Origin: Gracilaria gracilis
Lineage: Eukaryota > Rhodophyta > Florideophyceae > Gracilariales > Gracilariaceae
Assembly: GCA_030374805.1 (NCBI GenBank)
Contig: JARGSG010000025.1
Span: 310,001-374,000, forward strand
Reading direction: 5' to 3'
Length of the DNA stretch: 64,000 nucleotides
Below, piece by piece: positions 29,941 through 38,600 of the stretch. Each line of letters begins with the position of its first letter. The first letter of the stretch is position 1. The notes below the pieces were generated by a model that searched no databases, had not been told where the DNA came from, and worked only from the letters and a program-made list of their open reading frames with translations. A program made the position numbers and the translations under genes.

Positions 29941-31797
29941 TTAGTTACTTGCGTGAGATAATTGTGGCATTCTTTCTTCAGCTTCCGTCTGCTCATCATC
30001 CGCATCAGACAGTTCACTATCAAGTATGTCTATGGTCTCTTGCGGGAATAGTTTCGGTGCTAATTTTGAGCGGATAATCATCAGAGTTGCTATGACAGCT
30101 GGGAAGAACATGCTTGTCTTCTTGTTCAGCTTCAAAGTCCAAAGCATGGCGAGACAGCTTATTTGTAACATTGTGAACGTATGCACTTGTCTGGCCGGTA
30201 CCTTCTTCATTGGTGAGTCATCTGGATAAAGACCTGGATCCATGAACATATATCGAATTCGCGACAAAAAGTCATTCCCGCTCATCATGTTGCGCCCCAG
30301 AAACAAGAAGAGCCCACTAATAACCGCCATCGGAATCCGACTGACCACTGGTAATAGGAATAATGAGCACAATATCGCAGCGTGTACAAAGAACGGAGTC
30401 AGTCGGTTTTCTTGTATAGAAACGATTTCGTCTTTTCCATTGCGGTTCTCCAATTCAGCGAGAGCTTGAACGTGCGTCAGGGACTGTACAGTTCCAGCAC
30501 ACATCCATGGCAAACCCACCAATGAACAAGCAAAAGTACAAAGAGCTAGCACCAACATATCAAGATGATATGCTGGGCCTTTCTTCAGTTTGTGTCTGGC
30601 AGAGTTAACGACGCGCACGGAAATGTTCTGATCCAAAAAGAATAGACAGGTCAGCAGTAAAGCTGGAACAATTGCTAGTAGCCGGAGTGACACAGGAACG
30701 GCCATGATGGGTACGAGAAACGGCCTTCCGCCGGCCAGGGAAAAGGTCGATGGAATGGACAGTCGCTCTAATCCCACCTTCGCTACAACCGGTACCGCCG
30801 CTATAGCACTCATGACAGCAATAGATAGTACTGGACCAAAATCCGCAAGCGTGCTTCTGGCCCTCTTGAAAAAATACCTGGACGTTCGAAGCCCAGTCAA
30901 GAACCTGGCGGATATCAGGGTACCAAGTGCCAGTGCTAACGCCATAAACGGGTTGGTTTTGTCGGCTCCGAATAACAGAAAAGGTTTGATAAGAGCGCGC
31001 GTAGCTTCATAAAGGAAGTTGGTGGCAATGAGCGAATTGAATATATCATCCGTGAAGCGTGTGCAGAACTTGATGACATCGCTAAAGTTCACGATTGCAG
31101 CCGCAAGAAGAATGAAAGATGTCCATATACCCACCCATGCATACGTTGGTAGAAACGGAACAGCAGCGACCTGACAAAAGCCAAATAAAGCCACGGTGAA
31201 CGCAAGAGTGAGTCCCGTAGGCGATATAAAAGTTAGGGGTTGACCCGAAAACAGAGCGTATACCATCCCGCTCGCCCCCGAACTGAGCAAAAATTCAACA
31301 ACACCCATACTACCATTTGTCAGTGCAAAAGTTAGTCCCCCGAACGCAACCACCGGTGCAAGGCACGCAAAGTACAGGAACAATATGACAGGGATTGACT
31401 TAAAACGCAACCCATCCTTCCAGTCTGATACATACAAGGGCAGTCTCCGTTTGATATCATCCCGTAGTCCCTGAGTCCAGTATTTGGGAGCAAATCGTCC
31501 GGGATGACCCGGCGGTCCGAGAGGCCAGTCTGGTTTTGACGCTATACCGTTGCCGCTGCTCGCATTGCCTGCTGTGCACTTTGGGATGTGTGAACGTGTC
31601 GTTGTTGGTCTTAGGATGACCGGGGTTGAACGACGCCGAACTCTCTGCAATGTTCGTGAAGCAGACCGGTGCGAGACAAAAGCATGTCTAACGGACCTAG
31701 AATCAGTTTCTCTTGTCGGTGAAAAGAGTGGCGCTGTCACAAACGCCGCGCATTGAGCTGAAAGCGGCGCATTTCTATGGTCTAATATGGAAGTCAT
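29941..31797 (-). CDS. SLC4-type bicarbonate/borate anion transporter, possibly plastid-targeted
   Basis: 618 residues from the ATG at 31797. The first about 90 residues are rich in Ser, Arg and Thr with few acidic residues, like a plastid or mitochondrial leader. The membrane domain starts LRDDIKRRLPLYVSDWKDG, the SLC4 entry motif, then LFLYFACLAPVVAFGGLTFA and FISPTGLTLAFTVALFGFC, which match TM1-TM3 of the band-3/BOR fold. About 12 hydrophobic segments follow, with the family block near LPWMCAGTVQSLTHVQAL. SLC4 proteins of diatoms bring bicarbonate to the plastid for carbon concentration; the same role here is a hypothesis. The SulP family was considered and does not fit these motifs as well. 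Confidence 0.82.
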   Translation of the reverse strand: MTSILDHRNAPLSAQCAAFVTAPLFSPTRETDSRSVRHAFVSHRSASRTLQRVRRRSTPVILRPTTTRSHIPKCTAGNASSGNGIASKPDWPLGPPGHPGRFAPKYWTQGLRDDIKRRLPLYVSDWKDGLRFKSIPVILFLYFACLAPVVAFGGLTFALTNGSMGVVEFLLSSGASGMVYALFSGQPLTFISPTGLTLAFTVALFGFCQVAAVPFLPTYAWVGIWTSFILLAAAIVNFSDVIKFCTRFTDDIFNSLIATNFLYEATRALIKPFLLFGADKTNPFMALALALGTLISARFLTGLRTSRYFFKRARSTLADFGPVLSIAVMSAIAAVPVVAKVGLERLSIPSTFSLAGGRPFLVPIMAVPVSLRLLAIVPALLLTCLFFLDQNISVRVVNSARHKLKKGPAYHLDMLVLALCTFACSLVGLPWMCAGTVQSLTHVQALAELENRNGKDEIVSIQENRLTPFFVHAAILCSLFLLPVVSRIPMAVISGLFLFLGRNMMSGNDFLSRIRYMFMDPGLYPDDSPMKKVPARQVHTFTMLQISCLAMLWTLKLNKKTSMFFPAVIATLMIIRSKLAPKLFPQETIDILDSELSDADDEQTEAEERMPQLSHASN

Positions 31798-32952
31798 ACG
31801 GTGTCTCGGTGATTCAAATGATGCCTTCCTACTCCGCAAAATGGCGAATGCGTATGGGGGGAGGGGGGGGGGAGGGTAACTGCAAAGGGCTGTGATAAAG
31901 AAAGACGGAGAAGTGATCCAAGGAGATATTCAAATTGAGCGAGAAGAAGCTGCACAAACACACTTTTGACCAACTGCTGATCCCGGCCTCTCACAGTTCA
32001 ACAGCGACGGAAAGCGCGATGGGGCGGAATGTGATGACCTCCTGGACGAATTGGAGAACAACACATAAGAATCAGTGGACAGAATTCACTACTGATCAGC
32101 AGCCTCCAAGGTGTCATTTATCGATTGGCCAACTGGTTCCTGATCCGCCGCCACCTCGCGTGAAGCGTTGTTTCCGTGTTGCACGAGCGCAGCCAGCCAC
32201 TGCAAGCCTTGAGGACCTCAAGTTGAGGTGCAACGCATTCGCAAAAAGCTGCAATTGCGTTCAAAATGAGATATCACATATCTCTTGTAACTTACGGCCC
32301 ACTATGACTGGCCCACTGTGCATTACCAGGGGTAATCGGAAGTGACGACAGTTAATGACATGCCGGGAACTCGAGCATACGGACGAAGGGACACACATCA
32401 TGGTGTAAGAAAGCTATGAAAGTCGATTGGCACTACATACACCCAGATTGTACAAAAGACTCTCATTTAACAAGGTACGGCCTGCTTCAAACAGTGGTTC
32501 CCGATCTACCAGAAAAAGGAAGCTGTCTGGGAATAGAGCAAAAGCAATTCATGAGCAACTCGCCAATAATAGCGACAAACCTAAACTAGACTCACTCACA
32601 TTTCAATAGGGACAAAAGGTGAAAATACAGGTGTTACTCGCGGCAAATAATACCCGATGAGCCATGTTGCTCATTCTCAGCAAGAACTGTCGACCACGGT
32701 TTTCTAACCCAAGGTCTCAAGTATGTCATCGTTTCAATGACACAAATACATCCGAAGCACATCATGACATTGACGTCAAGCCAGCAAATGATACACTCCA
32801 ACAATTCAACGACTAGAGCTTAACACCCAAACCCAAAACTGAAACGTTCATCTAACCTGCAAGGAATATATCTAGGGTAAGAGGGCTAACCTTTTCACCT
32901 ACCCTGTAGAACGTTACCCGCAATAAACAACAATAACAACGAACCAAAACTG
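31798..32952. other. Intergenic, no gene established
   Basis: 1.15 kb between the start of the SLC4 gene and the 3' end of the first DEP-oxidoreductase gene. A G-rich run lies near 31,855-31,877. An open frame at 31935-32345 (136 codons) has no recognisable motif. Another frame at 32427-32609 is short and equally unremarkable. Confidence 0.5.
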
Positions 32953-34977
32953 CTAACGTTGTACACGCACAATACCGCGAAGTAATTGCTTCACAGTATT
33001 AGTTAAACGAGTGCGGTTGAATAGATCTCCAGCCTGTCGAACAGCCTCAGCAGTCGTAGGGTACGGGTGGATCACCGAAGCAAGCGCCCCTAATCCCGTC
33101 TTCGACTGTATAGCGAGTGTAATCTCACTGATCATGTTACCCGCCCCAGCTCCAACAATCGAAGCGCCTAATATAGAGTCCGACTTTTCTTCAACATGAA
33201 CGCGCACCATTCCAACCGTAGTCCCATCACATATAGCACGGTCATTGTCATCGAAGTGCTTTTCAAACGTCTTGTACCTGATTCCCTTCTCCTTCATGTC
33301 AGATTCGTACAGTCCCACATGAGCAATCTCCGGTGTGGTGAACGTCGCATACGGGATGAGAAGGTTCGACATCTTATCTTTCCCGAAGAATAGAGCGTTT
33401 CGAATCACCATTCTCGCCATAAAGTCCGCAGCGTGCGTGAACTTGTACACACTACACACATCTCCCACTCCATAAATCCTGGGGTTGGTAGTTTGCAACA
33501 AATCGTTCACCTTCAGCCCGCGTTTGTTATCGTATTCAACGCCAGCAACCTTTAGATTCAAGCCACCCACGTTTGGCTTCCTCCCAGTGGCCACCAGCAT
33601 CGCATCAAACAAGTATTCCTTCCGCTCCCCATCCTCCTCAGTAATCATTCGGATCTCCTCATACCCCTCAGCCGAAACCTTGCCGGTATGCTCCACCACC
33701 TCGTACGTCGCCACGTTCAGGCTAAACGATACCCCATCGTTCATCATCTGCTCCTTGATAAGCGCGCTCAGATCCTTGTCTTCCTTCGGTAGCACCTGCC
33801 CCGATCGACCAAACATAACCACCGACGACCCAAGTCTCTGCATGGCCTGACCAAGCTCCATCCCAATCACTCCAGTTCCGATAACGCCAAGACGTCTTGG
33901 CAGTTCAGTAAGATTGAAGAAAGTTTCATTAGTCATAATCGCAGTGTGTGGCTTCTTATCCATGTCCTTCACGCTCTTCTCATGTAACTCTCGAAGACCA
34001 GGAATCGGCGGAATCGCAGGATAACCGCCAGTAGCAATGATAGCCTTCCTAAACGTCAAAGTCTTTCCATTCACCACCACAGTGGAGTCGGATGTGAACT
34101 TCGCGTACCCGAAATAAACATCAACCCCAAGCTTCCTTGTGTAACGAGTGGCAGCATCAGCTTTGCTAATATCCGCACGAACTCGTCGAAGACGCTGCAT
34201 CGTCTTCCCAAAGTCGATCTTCACAGGCCCATCAAATGCAAGCCCAGCCTCGGCCAAATGCTCCTGGTCTCTAAGTGTATGCGCCAGATTCGCAGCATGA
34301 ATTAGAGATTTGGAAGGAACACATCCAACGTTAAGGCAATCACCACCAAGGCGATTCGCCTCAATGAGTGCCACCTTCGCACCTAACCCAGCTGCCCCAG
34401 CTGACGTCACAAGTCCACCAGCGCCAGCTCCAATCACCACAAGATTATAAGCGCCATTATGAACGGGTTCTATCCATCCCGGAGGATGCACATTATCCAA
34501 CAATCTGATGTTCTCTTCATCCAAGGGCCACACCGACTGCTCCACCTCCAACGCAGCGTTGGTGCTATCGTCTTTTAATTCGGGCATCTTTGGCTGAAGA
34601 TTACGTCCAGCGCTGAAAGGCGTTTGAACAAAATCGGCCCATGTAACAAGACGCCCCTCAGTCTTGGACACTCCTCCATGCTCAGAGTCTTCGATGAACT
34701 TGTAAAACAGCTCCCCATCCTTGAAATCATGATCCCTCAGGCAGTGTTCAATGATACCAGCCTCCTGCATGAGCAATCCCAGTCTCACGGCATCGGCCCT
34801 TGACTGGGCAGTTCCACTGGTAACGAGCCATTGCACAGCCTCCGACCCTACGAAGCTGTTCTTGTAGGTTTGCAGCCGATAGCGACGATCCTTTATGGTG
34901 ACATTCTTCTTGAAACGGGCCGCCAGCTCGGCCAAGTCCAGCTCGGACGCATCGGTACTGACGGAAGCAGACGACAT
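32953..34977 (-). CDS. DEP-domain/flavin disulfide oxidoreductase fusion, copy A
   Basis: 674 residues. A DEP domain (residues about 25-105: FVGSEAVQWLVTSG ... AGIIEHCLRDHDFKDGELFY) is followed by a class-I pyridine-nucleotide disulfide oxidoreductase. That part has FAD site GAGAGG at 183-188, redox pair CLNVGC at 214-219, NAD(P) fold near GVIGTGVIGMELGQAM, and the interface block IHPYPTTAEAVRQAGD. Database relatives are often called mercuric reductase, but the C-terminal Cys pair that binds Hg(II) is absent (it ends LLRGIVRVQR), and there is no HMA domain. The substrate is unknown. DEP domains bind membranes or GPCR/GTPase partners. The family start is MSSASVSTDAS. Unlike copy B it has no in-frame leader. 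Confidence 0.9.
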   Translation of the reverse strand: MSSASVSTDASELDLAELAARFKKNVTIKDRRYRLQTYKNSFVGSEAVQWLVTSGTAQSRADAVRLGLLMQEAGIIEHCLRDHDFKDGELFYKFIEDSEHGGVSKTEGRLVTWADFVQTPFSAGRNLQPKMPELKDDSTNAALEVEQSVWPLDEENIRLLDNVHPPGWIEPVHNGAYNLVVIGAGAGGLVTSAGAAGLGAKVALIEANRLGGDCLNVGCVPSKSLIHAANLAHTLRDQEHLAEAGLAFDGPVKIDFGKTMQRLRRVRADISKADAATRYTRKLGVDVYFGYAKFTSDSTVVVNGKTLTFRKAIIATGGYPAIPPIPGLRELHEKSVKDMDKKPHTAIMTNETFFNLTELPRRLGVIGTGVIGMELGQAMQRLGSSVVMFGRSGQVLPKEDKDLSALIKEQMMNDGVSFSLNVATYEVVEHTGKVSAEGYEEIRMITEEDGERKEYLFDAMLVATGRKPNVGGLNLKVAGVEYDNKRGLKVNDLLQTTNPRIYGVGDVCSVYKFTHAADFMARMVIRNALFFGKDKMSNLLIPYATFTTPEIAHVGLYESDMKEKGIRYKTFEKHFDDNDRAICDGTTVGMVRVHVEEKSDSILGASIVGAGAGNMISEITLAIQSKTGLGALASVIHPYPTTAEAVRQAGDLFNRTRLTNTVKQLLRGIVRVQR

Positions 34978-35142
34978 TCTGAACGGCGTCTCACCCCGCG
35001 TCGTTGGAAGTGGAGACTGAGAACGGTGTCCTGGGAAACAGAGATCCCCACATCGTCGATGCTGAAGAAGGGTTTCGCAGGTTTTCTCTTAGCGCATATG
35101 TTTTCTACGCTGCGTCGCATTTACACCGTGTGCACTGCACAC

Positions 35143-35265
35143 GGAGAGAATATGTCAACAAACGCCAGTGCCACACTGTCACTTGGCATTCAGGCACTGC
35201 ACAGTGTGCAGTGCCTGAATGCCAAGTGACAGTGTGGCACTGGCGTTTGTTGACATATTCTCTCC
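35143..35265. repeat. 123-base near-perfect palindrome
   Basis: Arms 35143-35203 and 35205-35265 are exact reverse complements over 61 bases, with a single unpaired G at 35204. The arm starts GGAGAGAATATGTCAACAAA. It could extrude as a cruciform, form a hairpin RNA, or be a recent MITE or rearrangement product. It lies 166 bases upstream of copy A's start codon and 372 bases beyond the NLR stop. Confidence 0.95.
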
Positions 35266-35271
35266 CACGAG

Positions 35272-35393
35272 GATGGGCAGCCGTGTAGATCATCACCATC
35301 ACGGTGATGGGCAGCCGTGTAGATCATCACCATCACGGTGATGGGCAACCGTGTAGATCATCACCATCACCATGATGGTGATGGGCAGCGGTA
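35272..35393. repeat. 34-base tandem repeat, about 3.5 copies
   Basis: Unit GATGGGCAGCCGTGTAGATC plus 14 further bases is repeated at 35272, 35306 and 35340. The third unit is altered by extra ATCACC-type bases, and a partial fourth runs to 35393. The units touch with no spacers. It begins seven bases after the palindrome. Confidence 0.9.
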
Positions 35394-35636
35394 ACAGTGC
35401 TGTCGTTCTTGTTCGTTCACTCCAATCACTGCTTCCTTCGCCTGCTGAGGGTCTCCATTCACAGAGCTCACTATAAATATCGTTCTCCACGTCTCTCTGA
35501 TTTTCTGGGCGGATATCGATTATAACTTTACTCCAGTTCCCACATCCATGTCAGCTTAGCCTCCCCGGTATCGAAGATGGTGACTCAGAATGGACATTGA
35601 ATGTTCATCTTAACCCTTTAAATGATAGAAGGTCAT

Positions 35637-38600
35637 CTACCTGGTCACTACCTGGCAATGGCCAAAACTGGCCTTCGAATACCACAGCTCGCCAAAGCGC
35701 TCCACGGCACTGTCGCACCTTCCAAGACGCACTTCGCTGCCATCCGAGCACCGATAGGTGACCGCATGCGATCCAGAACTCCACCAGCTGCGTGTTCCTG
35801 TCACGAAGCGCTGTTGCTGTAGCTCCCGCAGCGTGGCGCACCACTTCTCGTCGCCAGACGTCGCAAGACACTTGCCGTCTGCCACGCGCCAAAGCCTGCT
35901 CACCCGCGTCCTCCACTCCTGCGACACAATTTGCGAGGCGTGCTCGTTCACGCTCACTTGTGTAATGCCAAAGTCGTGCTTGAGCGGCCGCCCTACCGGC
36001 TGTCCGCTCCGCGCGTCCCACACGCGCACGGTCTTGTCCCGTGAAGCTGATACAATGAACTTTCCGTCACAGCTCCATACCACACAATGCACCTCGTCCG
36101 TGTGCCCCAACAGCGGCTCTCTCAAACACTCTCTGCTCAGTACGTTCCAAACGCGCACCGAGTTGTCCCTCGAGCCAGACGCAACGTGCTTCCCGTCCGG
36201 GCTCCACGCCAAACAAAGCACCCAGTCTTTGTGACCAACCAGCGGCTGTACCGTTTGTTGTGCGCTATCAACATTCCAAACACGCACAGTGTTGTCTTGC
36301 GAGCCGGACGCCAGATGTTTCCCATCGGAGCTGCATGCTACACATCTCACGTAATCCGTGTGTCCAGCGAGCGGCTGTGCCACCAACTTGCGCCGTTCAA
36401 GCTCCCATACGCGTACAGTCATGTCCTCGCCGCCTGAAGCAACCCGTCGCTCGTCTGCGCTCCACGCAACGCAGCTCACCGGTGCTGCGTGCCCAACAAA
36501 CGGCTCTCCCACCGCCGTGCCGCTTTCAACATCCCATACGCGAATCGAGCAGTCCGCGGACCCGGTCAAAACTCGCCTCTTCTTCGCGTCCAGCGCAATA
36601 CATCGCACCTCTCCCAAATGGCCGAACTGCGGCTGCCCAACAGGGTCTCCGCTGTCCGCCTCCCACACTCGCACAGAGTTATCCAGCGATCCGGAGAAGA
36701 TGCGGGTGCCGTTCGCGCTGAACGCCACACAATACACAGAGCTGGTGTGGCCAACGAGCGGCTGCCCAACAAGCACTCCGCTGCTAACGTCCCACACGCG
36801 CACAAAGTTGTCCCGCGACCCGCACACAAGCTGCCTCCCGTGCGCGCCCCAAGACACGCACAGCACCGAATCAGTGTTCCCTTGCAGCGCGCGCCCCACC
36901 GGTTGCCCACTGTTCGCTTCCCATACGCGCAAAGTCCTGTCCTTGGACCCAGATGCCACATGCTTGCCGTCCGCACTCCACGCCACGCAAGTCACCGCAT
37001 CCGTGTGTCCGACGAGCTTCCGTCCCACGCCTTTCCCGCTCTCCGCCTCCCACACACGCACTGTCTTGTCCCTTGAGCCAGACGCAATACGCGCCCCGTC
37101 CGCGCTCCACGCGACGCACTCCACCGCACCTGTGTGACCAATGAGCGCTGGTCCCATAGCCTCTCCACTGCAAGCTTCCCACACTCGTACGCTACCGTCT
37201 AATGAACCTGACGCTATCAAACGGCCATCGTTGCTCACAGCTACGCACACTGCGCTCTCTCTGTGACCTTCTTTACTTCGTTTCGTTTCGCAGCTTTCCG
37301 TGTTCCATATCCACACACATCCGTTCTGAAGCCCGATGACCACCATCTTCGAGTCCTGCGACAACGCAACGCAGTTCTGATACAGATAGTTTGGCATTTC
37401 CGTTGCAACCACACATTGCTGTTGTTTAGTCTCAGACACTCCGCTCGCAAACGCATACTCCGTTACGCCCACTGTCGTCCCGCTCACCCAGCAGCAGACA
37501 ACTCTTTCTTCATCCGTTTGAACCGAGTACACAAAGCCAGACACGTGCACAATGTCAAACGCAGTGGTGCCCACCTGTTGCAGAAATCCCACCGACGCCT
37601 TTATCCACGGTCTCGGCGCACATGCTTCTATCTCTTCAACGAACCGTTTCGCTCTTTCGCACTGCGTCGCGTACCACAGCAGTCGCCCATGTATCTGGAA
37701 CCACGCTTCTCGCTGGTTCTCGTGCACATTCATGCAACCCATGCGAGCTGCTTTTCTAACCATTTCAAAATGCTTTATCAGTTCTTCCTCACTGCCATTG
37801 TGACTCCCAGCTACTCTCTTTCCCAATTCCAGATCCCGTTCCAATGCGGAGATGCCGCTGTCTTGTAAACGAGTCACTATCCATTGTGGTTGCGATAACA
37901 GCCACAGAAGCTGTTCCTCGTATCCCGCCCCTCGTAGTGCCCGAGACACGTTATCGTGGATGTATCCATCGTTCTCACACTCCCACCATGCCCACTTCAC
38001 CGACTCCCTACCTACCCATTGTTGATCAACTTCTTCTTTTTTCTGAACACTTCCCTCATCAATGATCCGGTTCACATTATAGCAACACAGTTTGCGGTAC
38101 CATCGCATCCATCGCATCCTCTCTCTTTCGAAACGCTCATTTTGATCTTTCGACGATTGCTTCACATCTCCCTTCTCGAGAGCCAATCCGTTGCGAGCAA
38201 TGTAGTTGTCAATGAGCGATCGCCAGAACGTTTGCACTTCGTACTTTTCAGAAGCCTTTTGAATAGCAATATCAAGTATGACATCATGAAGTTGAACCAG
38301 TATTTGTGATTCATACCTCAACATCCGCACAAGGCTCACTTCATCGAGCTTCTCCACAATACTTTCAGCCACATCCAAATCGGACAAACCCCACAAATTT
38401 TGTAACATTCGAATGGGAACCATCTGCTGCTTCTGAAGCACACATAGAGCACGAAACCTCTCGTCAAACCGCATGTCGTGGTGCTGAGAGTGCAAGAAAT
38501 CCAACGACGTATCGACAACCAATCTTATTGAGCCGTATGCTTCTGCACAACTATCTGCAATGCCACCTTTCTTGGAACGAATCCGATCATACACATGGCC

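Noticed and set aside
31855-31877. G-rich run as a telomere-like or quadruplex element
   Set aside because: Short and without repeat unit; noted only as low-complexity sequence.
31935-32345. 136-codon frame between SLC4 and copy A
   Set aside because: No recognisable motif and coding-like character changes between frames; possibly a gene relic but not supportable.
35272-35393. CRISPR-like array
   Set aside because: The units abut without spacers and the genome is eukaryotic; it is a plain tandem repeat.
36087-37144. Plus-strand frames of 100-260 codons opposite the WD40 array
   Set aside because: They mirror the repeated WD40 codons on the minus strand and have no independent motifs.
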